Shown here in pieces: positions 18,898 through 26,796 of a stretch of DNA of 64,000 bases (positions are counted from its first letter, which is position 1; every line of letters starts with the position of its first letter). This DNA comes from Algoriphagus zhangzhouensis (GTDB lineage: Bacteria > Bacteroidota > Bacteroidia > Cytophagales > Cyclobacteriaceae). Both the position numbers and the translations under genes were made by a program. The stretch covers positions 1 through 64,000 of the forward strand of contig NZ_FRXN01000003.1 in the NCBI RefSeq assembly GCF_900148515.1. Reading direction: 5' to 3'. Below the pieces are notes generated by a model, which was not told where the DNA came from, did no database searches, and saw only the letters and a program-made list of their open reading frames with translations.

Positions 18898-19587
18898 ATG
18901 AAGAAATTTATACTTTTTGTAATTCTCCTTTCTACTAGTTTTTCAATCAATGCTCAAGAAAATCCTGAATTAGGGGCCTGGTATATGTATTTCGGAAACT
19001 TTCGATTTCGAGAAAGTCCTTGGGCAATTCATGGGGAGATTCAATATAGAAACCATAACATTATCGGTGACTTGGAGCAATTACTCCTTCGAACTGGATT
19101 GCAATACAATTTAAAGGATGGAAAGGCTAGTTTCTTGATAGGATACGGAAACATAACTTCCGATATACCTGGAGAGATATCTGATCCATATAGCGAAAAC
19201 AGGCTATACCAAGAAGCAATTTTAAGACAAAGTGTAGGTAGAGTCGGCATAATGCACCGTTATCGATATGAGCAAAGATGGACCGAGTCAATCGAATTTA
19301 GAACTAGGTTTCGGTATGCCATTTTTATTAATGTTCCTCTTAATTCTAAAAGTTTGGCTGAGAAAGGAAGTTGGTATGTCCAACTTTATGATGAGCTTTT
19401 TATCAACGGGGAAACTTTGGAAGGTAAGGTGTCCTATTTTGACAGAAATAGACTTTATCTAGGACTAGGAATTCGATTAAGCCCCAATCTGGCCATTCAG
19501 ATTGGTTTTATGGATCAAAAATTCAACAAGGGCAGCAAAGCTCAGCTTCAGTTTTCGGCTATTCACCAACTTTATAACCGGAAATAG
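18898..19587 (+). CDS. DUF2490 outer-membrane protein
   Basis: 229 residues with a signal peptide (MKKFILFVILLSTSFSINAQ). Alternating aromatic/polar strands follow (WAIHGEIQYRNH, RVGIMHRYRYEQRW, FRTRFRYAIFINVPL), typical of the DUF2490 small beta-barrel family. It ends QFSAIHQLYN-RK, consistent with a last beta-strand close to the C-terminus. An outer-membrane location is inferred and the role is unknown. It is divergent from the glycosylase gene, with starts 37 bp apart, so their promoters overlap. Confidence 0.82.
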   Translation: MKKFILFVILLSTSFSINAQENPELGAWYMYFGNFRFRESPWAIHGEIQYRNHNIIGDLEQLLLRTGLQYNLKDGKASFLIGYGNITSDIPGEISDPYSENRLYQEAILRQSVGRVGIMHRYRYEQRWTESIEFRTRFRYAIFINVPLNSKSLAEKGSWYVQLYDELFINGETLEGKVSYFDRNRLYLGLGIRLSPNLAIQIGFMDQKFNKGSKAQLQFSAIHQLYNRK

Positions 19588-19766
19588 GCTTTCAGAAATC
19601 ATTTTGTGAAAAAATGGTAATTGTATTCATTATTATTTGTGGATACTTTTTGATAAATTATACTGATTAGATTGAATATCAAGTATTTGGAAAACAATTG
19701 AATTTAAATCCAGTTGATCCTTTAACCTCGTTTATTCACTATACATATCACTATAACCAGCCAATC

Positions 19767-20357
19767 ATGAAAAACTCTACTATCTGTCTGCTAATTCTCC
19801 TTTTGGCAGCTTCCGGCTGCTTCACCCAAAAGGACTATATTACCGAATACGATTACAATTACCAGGGATCATTTAAGAGATACAAGACTTTTGCTTTTGT
19901 TGAGCCAACAATCCCAGACTCGACAATGCTCACTCCTGTTCTGAATGCAACCATCGGCGCAAGGTTGGGCTCCCAAGGATTCCGAGAGAAGACTGAAAAG
20001 CCGGATCTCTTGGTCAGCTACAAAATATTCACAGACTCTATCCGATATAGAGGATATGTTCAGCCTGAATTTGATTATTGGCTCAAAAGAACTGGGGCCC
20101 AGATCGTGGAAGTCGAAGAAGAAGACAAAGACGAGAAGGAGCTTGAAAAAGATGAGACCTATAATATGGTCAAGTACAAAGAGAACAACGGGATGTTGGT
20201 AATCTATGTCATTGACTCAAAGCGTGGCAATACTATCTGGCAAGGATATACTGCTGCTCAATTTGACTTCAACTCACCAAACTTTCAATCCGACATCACA
20301 CGTGCTGCCTATCGCGTAATGAATGAATTTAAAGTGGTCAATCGCTATATGGAATAA
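19767..20357 (+). CDS. DUF4136 lipoprotein
   Basis: I place the start at 19767 (MKNSTICLLILLLAAS), 69 bp inside a longer frame, because this gives a lipoprotein signal with lipobox ASGC and acylated C18. The mature part follows the DUF4136 pattern: an N-terminal YKTFAFVEP segment, then a C-terminal GNTIWQGYTAA and an RAAYRVMNEF helix. A Glu/Lys-rich insert (about residues 112-130) interrupts the domain. It is probably anchored in the outer membrane facing the periplasm; function is unknown. A terminator follows at 20400. Confidence 0.83.
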   Translation: MKNSTICLLILLLAASGCFTQKDYITEYDYNYQGSFKRYKTFAFVEPTIPDSTMLTPVLNATIGARLGSQGFREKTEKPDLLVSYKIFTDSIRYRGYVQPEFDYWLKRTGAQIVEVEEEDKDEKELEKDETYNMVKYKENNGMLVIYVIDSKRGNTIWQGYTAAQFDFNSPNFQSDITRAAYRVMNEFKVVNRYME

Positions 20358-20399
20358 GTAAAACTGGGGAGCGATTCCCCAATCTATGAAATCCTTTCT

Positions 20400-20423
20400 A
20401 CCCAGTCCTAGACTGGGTTTTTT
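20400..20423 (+). terminator. Intrinsic terminator of the DUF4136 gene
   Basis: Stem ACCCAGTC/GACTGGGT with a 3-nt loop, followed by a T-run, 43 bp past the stop codon. Confidence 0.85.
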
Positions 20424-20540
20424 ATTGGATAAATATTTAATCAATTGATTTTCAATTATTTAAACACATTTCAACCGTAATGGATTTAGGATGGCGCCTC
20501 TTTTGGATCAAAGAATATCAAAACTAGATATTATTTAACT

Positions 20541-21389
20541 ATGAAAAATTCTTTGATTTTATCAGGTATCCTCAGTGCATCAGTTATGGTGTCCTGTGTT
20601 TCTAAAAAGAAATATACAGAATTGGAAAGTAATCTTTTTAGAACCCAAACAGAATTGGCTACAACCAATCAGGAGAAAGCCGAATTGGAAGAAAAAATGG
20701 CTGCTATCGAAGCTAGAGTTGCTGAGTATAATGCAAGAATCAACTCTCTTAGGGACACAAATGAGGCATTGAGCGAAACCAACAACTCACTTTATTCCAT
20801 CCAGGAAGGAACCGTGATCTCCAAGAATTCCAAGGAGAAAATGAACCAAACTCTTGCCAAAGTTGATCCAGACAAATTGTCCCAAGCAAGAACTTTGGAA
20901 GATTCAGTGAATCTAGCCGTAGAATATAACCTAAAGCAAAACATCACTGAAACCACTGTAGATGGTGAAGAAGATGATGTTCAGATTGACATTGATCAAA
21001 CTGTTGTGATGATCTCTGTTTCTGACAAATTGCTTTTCAACACCGGTTCTTATAGAATCAACAGCAAAGCGGATCCATTATTGAAAAAACTAGCTGAGGT
21101 TATCAATGCCGAACCAAGTCTCCAAGTTATGATCGAGGGACATACTGATCCAAGAACCATCCAGACTGCAGTAGTTCAAGATAACTGGGATCTTTCAGTA
21201 AAAAGAGCTACCTCTATCGTAAGAGCACTTCAAAAAGATTACAATGTAGCGCCAGAGAAAATGATTGCTGCAGGACGTGCTAGCTATATGCCTATCGTAG
21301 CTAATGATACTCCAGAAAATATGGCTATCAATAGAAGAACAAGAATCGTCTTGATTCCAGATTTGGACATGTTCTTTGCGATGCTATAA
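20541..21389 (+). CDS. OmpA-family peptidoglycan-associated lipoprotein
   Basis: 282 residues with an N-terminal signal ending VMVSC, a probable lipobox with C19. Residues ~25-90 form a coiled coil (LESNLFRTQTELATTNQEKA). The OmpA/Pal domain occupies the last ~130 residues: LLFNTGSYRINSKAD, MIEGHTD, NWDLSVKRATSIVRAL and a closing NRRTRIVL. It should tether the outer membrane to peptidoglycan through the OmpA domain. It has its own promoter region and is followed by a cluster of hairpins and a terminator. Confidence 0.92.
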   Translation: MKNSLILSGILSASVMVSCVSKKKYTELESNLFRTQTELATTNQEKAELEEKMAAIEARVAEYNARINSLRDTNEALSETNNSLYSIQEGTVISKNSKEKMNQTLAKVDPDKLSQARTLEDSVNLAVEYNLKQNITETTVDGEEDDVQIDIDQTVVMISVSDKLLFNTGSYRINSKADPLLKKLAEVINAEPSLQVMIEGHTDPRTIQTAVVQDNWDLSVKRATSIVRALQKDYNVAPEKMIAAGRASYMPIVANDTPENMAINRRTRIVLIPDLDMFFAML

Positions 21390-21401
21390 CCCGAAATATG
21401 C

Positions 21402-21499
21402 AATAGCAATGCTATTTAATCCATTAATTGCTTCAAAATCAGTCATTACATTGCTGTTTTCATCCCGACAACTTTCGGGATCACCATAGCGATGCTATG
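21402..21499. repeat. Cluster of three short hairpins after the OmpA-like gene
   Basis: AATAGCA/TGCTATT (21402-21416), TCCCGA/TCGGGA (21463-21480) and CATAGC/GCTATG (21485-21499). The first and third are variants of one motif. They lie in a 270-bp gap with no gene and resemble short repetitive palindromic elements. Confidence 0.45.
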
Positions 21500-21605
21500 C
21501 CTCAGTTTCCAAACAGTCTGATTTTCTTGCAATTAATGCCTTCATAACGAATCCTATTGCAAAATCCGGGTTTAAAAATCAAAAATCTACCACAATAGCT
21601 AATCG

Positions 21606-21636
21606 AAAAAGCAAGCCTTTCTGGGGCTTGCTTTTT
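21606..21636. terminator. Bidirectional intrinsic terminator
   Basis: 12-bp arms AAAAAGCAAGCC (21606-21617) and complement (21625-21636) with T- and A-runs, between the convergent OmpA-like and TolC genes. Confidence 0.88.
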
Positions 21637-21659
21637 TTGGTTATGATGGGTTAAGTTTT

Positions 21660-22997
21660 TTAATCAAGGGAAAGTGTTCCCAATGCATATCTCATCAACA
21701 CATCTTGAAAATAAAGCGTGTAAATAGCTTGAGCTTGATCTGCCTGTGAAGCTACAAATTGCTGGTTGGCAGTGGACAAATCCACAAAATTGGAAAGCCC
21801 TAATCTAAATCGCTCCTGAATAGCATTTTTTGCTTCAGTGGCAGCCTTCACTTGAACTTGAGAGTTAAACTCCTTTCTTACTGCGGCCTGATAATTCTGA
21901 TGAGCTAGTTTCACTTCCTGAAACACCTTTCTATCAGTAGACTTTTCCTGTAAGATCTGGTTTTTGTAAACCGCCTTAGCTCTTGCTACATTCAAACGAG
22001 TCTGGAAATTGGTGAAAATTGGAATGTTTATCCCTATTCCAATAACATTCTGTGGATATAGATCCCAAAACTGCTTATTGAACGATTCCTCCACCAAAGA
22101 AGTATAATAGGTGTTATAATTATAGAATGCGCTGACTCTTGGGTAATACATCGCTTTCAAAGCTTGCATATCCTTTTTATAGGAGGTTTTTAATAGTAAA
22201 GCTTGGGCTTTGTCAGAACGATTTATTTCAGCAATCTCAATTAATTCCAACAATTCATAATCTTGGAATTCACGAGTTCCAGAACCAGTATCCACCGCTT
22301 CCAATACTGGTATTGTTCCCACTTCCAATTGCAAATACTCCGCGAAAAGCCAGATATCATTTTCCAATGCAATTTCAGCATCAACTTTCACCGATTCCAA
22401 TCTCGCTACCTCAGCTTGTTGGTTATATAGATCAGAAACAGTTCTAAGTCCGGCATCCACGAAACCATCAATTTGTCGAAGAACTTCATTCTGATTTTCA
22501 AGATTCTCTTTGGCAATTCTTAGCAGCTCCTGATCCAGCAAAACCTGCAAGTATCTTCTGGCGACATCGAAAATCACCAATTGCTTTGCCCTTTCGATTC
22601 CTTTTTCACCAGCCAAATAGGCAAGATTGGCCGATTGGGTATCCAAGATCCTTCTACCAGAGTTAAAAATCGGCATATTGACGTTCAAATTGGCCGAAAC
22701 CGTTTTATTAGTCACATTAGTGACTACGATCTGGTCTTCAACAAGCTGAGATTGCTGCCCTTTCAATTGTCCCAGATTTGAATTTATACCTACAGTCGGC
22801 AAATGGGAAAGCAATGCAGATTGTTTCTCTATTTTGAGAACATTCATATTGTTTTCCTGAATCTGGTAATCCAAATTCGCCTTTAGACCTAAGTCGACAG
22901 CTTCATTGAAATTCAATCTCAAAGTATCTTGAGCAAAAACTCCCGTCGAACCTAAAATCATCGCACCTAGTGCGAACCCTAACTTAAATAGCTTCAT
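21660..22997 (-). CDS. TolC-family outer-membrane efflux protein
   Basis: 445 residues starting at the ATG at 22997 (a GTG lies one codon upstream). A signal peptide ends GVFAQ. Two repeats of the TolC/OEP type follow, with long amphipathic coiled helices (NLNVNMPIFNSGRR, then GIGINIPIFTNFQTRLNVARA) and C-terminal RFRLGLSNFVDLSTANQQ. It forms the trimeric outer-membrane duct of a tripartite export system. Its start overlaps the end of the ABC ATPase gene by 14 bp, so the two are translationally coupled. Neither a membrane-fusion protein nor a permease lies in this operon, which is unusual for a MacAB-type system. Confidence 0.92.
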   Translation of the reverse strand: MKLFKLGFALGAMILGSTGVFAQDTLRLNFNEAVDLGLKANLDYQIQENNMNVLKIEKQSALLSHLPTVGINSNLGQLKGQQSQLVEDQIVVTNVTNKTVSANLNVNMPIFNSGRRILDTQSANLAYLAGEKGIERAKQLVIFDVARRYLQVLLDQELLRIAKENLENQNEVLRQIDGFVDAGLRTVSDLYNQQAEVARLESVKVDAEIALENDIWLFAEYLQLEVGTIPVLEAVDTGSGTREFQDYELLELIEIAEINRSDKAQALLLKTSYKKDMQALKAMYYPRVSAFYNYNTYYTSLVEESFNKQFWDLYPQNVIGIGINIPIFTNFQTRLNVARAKAVYKNQILQEKSTDRKVFQEVKLAHQNYQAAVRKEFNSQVQVKAATEAKNAIQERFRLGLSNFVDLSTANQQFVASQADQAQAIYTLYFQDVLMRYALGTLSLD

Positions 22998-23658
22998 CAC
23001 TTTCTATTCTTCCGTCAAATAAATTGATTAATCGAGTGCCATAGTCTGCATTTTCCCTAGCATGGGTAGCTTGAATGATCGTGGTTCCATCTCTGTGAAG
23101 CTCCTGAAACACTTCCATGATTTCTTTCGCCTGTCCGGAATGTAGATTTCCTGTAGGCTCATCAGCCAAAAGTACTCTCGGTCTACCTGCAATAGCTCTA
23201 GCTATCCCAACCAATTGCTGCTGACCTCCAGAAAGCTGAGCAGGAAAAAGGTCTTTCTTAGCTACCATATTGAATCGATCCAACAGATCAGCAATGATGC
23301 TTTTTCTCTCATTAGAAGATACTTTTCGATACAACAGTGGAGTTTCAATGTTTTCATACACGGTCAACTCATCAATCAAATGATAAGCTTGGAAAATGTA
23401 TCCAAATTCAGATTTATGGAGATTGGAAAGGTCTCGCTCGCGCATTTTTCTAATGTTTCTTTCTCCAAAAAAATACTCGCCTGAATAGTCTTCATCCAAT
23501 AAGCCGAGGATATTCAAAAGTGTGGATTTGCCGGCACCACTTGGTCCCATCAGGGTGATAAACTCTCCCTCCTCTATAGTAAGATTTACCCCTTTGAGGA
23601 TAAAAATCCGTTGGAATCTGGATTCGATAAACTTATCGATTTCTTTTAGCTGAATCAT
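22984..23658 (-). CDS. ABC transporter ATPase, MacB/LolD type
   Basis: 224 residues with all nucleotide-binding motifs: Walker A GPSGAGKST (38-46), Q-loop Gln90 (FGYIFQ), signature LSGGQ (142-146), Walker B LLADEP with D166/E167, and switch His199. The LolD/MacB class is indicated by its length and the FQAYHLIDELTVYENI segment. Two departures from the canonical family are visible: LSGGQQQLVG where QQQRVA is usual, and a D-loop NLHS where NLDS is usual. It is the only such ATPase in the window and is fused operonically to TolC with no permease. It could energise one or more of the orphan FtsX permeases from 29 kb on; this is inference. Confidence 0.93.
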   Translation of the reverse strand: MIQLKEIDKFIESRFQRIFILKGVNLTIEEGEFITLMGPSGAGKSTLLNILGLLDEDYSGEYFFGERNIRKMRERDLSNLHKSEFGYIFQAYHLIDELTVYENIETPLLYRKVSSNERKSIIADLLDRFNMVAKKDLFPAQLSGGQQQLVGIARAIAGRPRVLLADEPTGNLHSGQAKEIMEVFQELHRDGTTIIQATHARENADYGTRLINLFDGRIESDEAI

Positions 23659-23770
23659 TCGCTGTTTATAATGAGATGATTTTTGTAAGATTTATACTAA
23701 GTCTTCCCTCTTGTAGACTTTTCATGAGAACATAATTTCTCCTCCTCCATTGACCCAGTTCCATGCCATA

Positions 23771-23807
23771 AAAAAATGCCTCTGAATTCGCTCCAGAGGC
23801 ATTTTTT
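23771..23807 (-). terminator. Intrinsic terminator of the DUF1080-Gfo/Idh operon
   Basis: 14-bp arms AAAAAATGCCTCTG (23771-23784) and complement (23794-23807). It lies 67 bp past the oxidoreductase stop, with T-runs on both strands. Confidence 0.9.
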
Positions 23808-23830
23808 AGAACTTTACCCTATCCGCTACT

Positions 23831-23863
23831 CGAACATTTTTGTTCGCTGGCGGACGAAAGGTA
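23831..23863. repeat. Palindromic dispersed element, copy 1 (CGAACA-TTTT-TGTTCG)
   Basis: The perfect 6-bp inverted repeat at 23831-23846 is followed by GCTGGCGGACGAAAGG. Read on the minus strand, the 33 bases match 54281-54313 except in the 4-nt loop and four other positions. It sits between the oxidoreductase stop and its terminator, about 170 bp upstream of the ATPase-TolC operon. Confidence 0.6.
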
Positions 23864-23873
23864 ATTGACTATT

Positions 23874-25226
23874 TTAGAACTTTCGGTATTTACCATCCAA
23901 GTACTGGTTGGCTTCTTTTTCTTCGAATTTTGCTTTTGCACTATCCCAATGCAAAGTCTGATTAGGAAATCTTCCTGCGATCACACCCAATAGAATCGTC
24001 TCAGTCAAACGAGCCGCATAAGAGAAAGGTGCAGAACATTCATCTTTTCCTAGGATAGTATCCACAAACTGATGGTAGTGCTTATTACTTTCGGCATCGT
24101 AATCTTTCACAGGCTTACCCAAGTTGAACTTTTCGATATCCATTTCCTTGTATTGGCCTTCTACGATCAAGCGAGGAAGCTGTTGGAAGTGAGGAAGCAA
24201 CAATCTTCCTTTTTCTCCCATAAACATCGCACCTTGCTCAGGAAGCTTATCGCCATTTGGCAATTTCAGATCTTCATGAGCTGCAGGAGCTCCTGTTCCA
24301 TCATACCATACCCATTTCAAGGTTTCGGCTGTATAAGGAGTACTAGGGAATTCATAAGTCACAGTATTGTGCTCAGGGAAACCAAAACCAGTTGGTTGAC
24401 GACACTCGTTTTTAATCGTCATAGGAACGTCCAGTTGCAAAGCATTGTAAGGTGTATCAAAAATATGAACCCCCATATCACCCAAAGTACCGCAACCAAA
24501 GTCCAACACTTTTCTCCAGTTACCGGGATGGTATTCACCTTCTTTGAATGGACGCTCAGGAGCTGTTCCTAGCCAAAGGTTCCAATCCAAATTAGCAGGA
24601 ATCGGATCACTCCCTACCGGTGTAGGCTTATCGGTTCCCCAGTTTTTAGGAGACCAAGCACGTACAGTGTGCACTTTTCCAATGATTCCAGATTGAATCA
24701 AAAGAGTCGCCAATTTATAGTCATAGAAAGAGTGAACCTGAATTCCCATCTGCGTGATCAAGTTTTTCTTTTCTGCTACTTTCTTCATTTCTCTAGCTTC
24801 TGACACATGGTGAGTCAAAGGCTTCTGGCAATAGACAGGCTTGTCCATATGCATTGCCATTAAAGATGCTGGAGCGTGAGTATGATCAGGAGTAGAAACA
24901 ACAACCGCATCAATCTCATCTTCCATTTCCTTTAGCAATTCTCTATAATCTGCATAGGTCTTAGCATTTGGGAACAAAGCTGTCGCATTTGCAAGCATTT
25001 TAGAATCCACATCACATAGCGCTACCACATCTACTGCAGCGTGAGATGAAATGGCTTTCAAATCAGCCATACCCATACCTCCTAGACCAATGTGAGCTGT
25101 TCTAACTCTACCATTTGCGGTTTTCAATTCAGATAAAAGAGAAGGTGCCAATGCCGCACCTAGCAAACCAATACCACTTTTCTTGACAAAGTCTCTACGG
25201 TCTATGCTAACTATTTTCTTACTCAT
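23874..25226 (-). CDS. Gfo/Idh/MocA-family oxidoreductase with Tat signal
   Basis: 450 residues. The N-terminus carries a Tat motif (DRRDFVKKSG, Arg10-Arg11) and a hydrophobic segment (IGLLGAALAPSLL), so the folded NAD(P)-loaded enzyme is probably exported to the periplasm. The Rossmann nucleotide site reads HIGLGGMG, followed by ALCDVD. The catalytic-loop Lys is in QKP (YCQKPLTHH) where EKP is more usual; the QKP form is common in secreted Bacteroidota and Planctomycetes members. It probably oxidises or epimerises a sugar or sugar acid. Thirteen bases upstream is the DUF1080 gene, in one operon; this pair recurs in carbohydrate breakdown, including 3-keto-sugar pathways. Confidence 0.92.
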   Translation of the reverse strand: MSKKIVSIDRRDFVKKSGIGLLGAALAPSLLSELKTANGRVRTAHIGLGGMGMADLKAISSHAAVDVVALCDVDSKMLANATALFPNAKTYADYRELLKEMEDEIDAVVVSTPDHTHAPASLMAMHMDKPVYCQKPLTHHVSEAREMKKVAEKKNLITQMGIQVHSFYDYKLATLLIQSGIIGKVHTVRAWSPKNWGTDKPTPVGSDPIPANLDWNLWLGTAPERPFKEGEYHPGNWRKVLDFGCGTLGDMGVHIFDTPYNALQLDVPMTIKNECRQPTGFGFPEHNTVTYEFPSTPYTAETLKWVWYDGTGAPAAHEDLKLPNGDKLPEQGAMFMGEKGRLLLPHFQQLPRLIVEGQYKEMDIEKFNLGKPVKDYDAESNKHYHQFVDTILGKDECSAPFSYAARLTETILLGVIAGRFPNQTLHWDSAKAKFEEKEANQYLDGKYRKF

Positions 25227-25238
25227 TGTTAGGATTTA

Positions 25239-25913
25239 TTATTTTGACGATAATTCTTTAATTCTAATGTTTTTGAAGCGGACTACATCTCCATGGCCCA
25301 AAAAGCCAATGTGGCCCGAAGATCTTTGCAATCCAGGATGATCTTTCCCATCCAAAGTTCCATTTTTAGATGCTTCCAAATAATCACCTTCCAGGATAGT
25401 TTCACCATTGAGAATGATTTTAATTTTTGGATGCTCAACGATTACCTCTTCGATGTTCCACTCACCAACAGGCTTCAAATAACCTCTTTTGGAAGGAATG
25501 ACACCATAAACCGAGCCATGATATTGATATTCATGAAGCGTAGCATATTTTTCTGCTGTATTGTCCAGAATCTGAAGTTCCTTCCCCACGTATGCAGCAT
25601 CACCTTCCAAAGGAGCATGGATACCTAATCCGTTATTAGCTCCTGGAGTCAATTGAAACTCAAATCGGAGGATGAAATTTCCATATTCTTTCTCTGTATA
25701 AAGATTACCCCCACCAGTTCCTTTTGGATCAATGACGATCATCCCATCTTCAGCTCTGTATGAAGACTTATTGCCTACCCAGCCATCTAAATTGGTTCCA
25801 TTGAATAGGGTCGTAAAACCCGACTCATTTCCAGCACTTTGTGCAAAAGCGGAAAAATGGGGAATTGCAAAAACTGCAAGGGTAACTATGGCACTTACTA
25901 ATTTATTCAGCAT
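25239..25913 (-). CDS. DUF1080 (3-keto-disaccharide hydrolase-like) secreted protein
   Basis: 224 residues with a signal peptide (MLNKLVSAIVTLAVFAIPHFSAFAQ). The DUF1080 concanavalin-like fold begins FTTLFNGTNLDGW and continues with GGGNLYTEKEYGNFILRFEFQL, NNGLGIHAPLEGD and ELQILDN, then ends HIGFLGHGDVVRFKNIRIKEL, all hallmark segments. Family members have been linked to hydrolysis of 3-keto-glycosides, which would pair well with the co-transcribed oxidoreductase making or using 3-keto sugars. First gene of its operon. A candidate LacI-type operator lies 327 bp upstream. Confidence 0.92.
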   Translation of the reverse strand: MLNKLVSAIVTLAVFAIPHFSAFAQSAGNESGFTTLFNGTNLDGWVGNKSSYRAEDGMIVIDPKGTGGGNLYTEKEYGNFILRFEFQLTPGANNGLGIHAPLEGDAAYVGKELQILDNTAEKYATLHEYQYHGSVYGVIPSKRGYLKPVGEWNIEEVIVEHPKIKIILNGETILEGDYLEASKNGTLDGKDHPGLQRSSGHIGFLGHGDVVRFKNIRIKELSSK

Positions 25914-26796
25914 AGAAAAAAAGGGATTTGGATTGAACTCAAAATAAAACTTCCAGACAAGATAAGGGTCTCAGATGAATTTTCTACTATGAGACTTATT
26001 AAAATTTTTTCATTTAGTATGAGTGGTTTTTCTGTTTTTTAGAACATCTATCATGTTTTTTGAAAAATATGTTCTCAACGAAAGAATCGAATGAATAAAG
26101 GAGCATGAGAATAAAAACTAATCTTCAAGTAACCCTTAAAAGATTAAGATTTGAAACAAAAACCGTTTGCAATACTGAACTCGATAATACCGATCCAAAA
26201 ACACTATTTATTAAGTTCAAAAAATTCCTAAATCGACAATGCAAACGTTTGAATTATTAAAATAATACAAATTCAAGTTGAACCTTTAATTTCTATAGCC
26301 ATTTCAAACCTAATAAAGCAGTAAATCCAAAATCAAGCCCAATCAATTAATATTCAGAGCTATATAAGATATTTTTAATCCGATAAAATAATTAGCAAAT
26401 TTTTAAAGCTTAAAACGATTTAGATAATTTTTATACTTTTTCATCTGAACTATATTTTTTTCAATAAAAAAACCTTCTAAAATTCAATTATTTACGCACT
26501 TTAAAATCAAAAAGTAGCCTGAATTAAAAAAACGCGAAGCTAGGCTCATTCAACTATGTGTTTATTATTAGATTAATTCAATATTAATCTCTAATTTTCG
26601 AGATAAATTACAATTATCACCGCAAAATATTCCTATATCACTAATATCATTTAATACTTCAATTCTGGCTTACAGGATTGTGACAAACTGAAGAAAAGCA
26701 TATACAAACGGAATATTACGAGTATTGAAAATCGAAAAAACGATTATTTAAGCTCTTTACTAAAGTCAATGTAAGGTTAAACAATTGACATTCTTT
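25914..26796. other. Intergenic region, 0.9 kb, divergent promoters
   Basis: AT-rich DNA between the divergent DUF1080 and hybrid-kinase genes, with no credible coding sequence. The only feature I can name is the palindrome at 26240-26253, plus a partly similar CCGTTTGCA at 26163-26171. Confidence 0.6.
26240..26253. promoter_or_regulatory. Candidate LacI-type operator (TGCAAACGTTTGAA)
   Basis: Exact reverse complement of 6092-6105, with core CAAACGTTTG. It lies upstream of the sugar-related DUF1080/Gfo-Idh operon, where a LacI/GalR-type operator would make sense. No cognate regulator is in the window. Confidence 0.4.
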
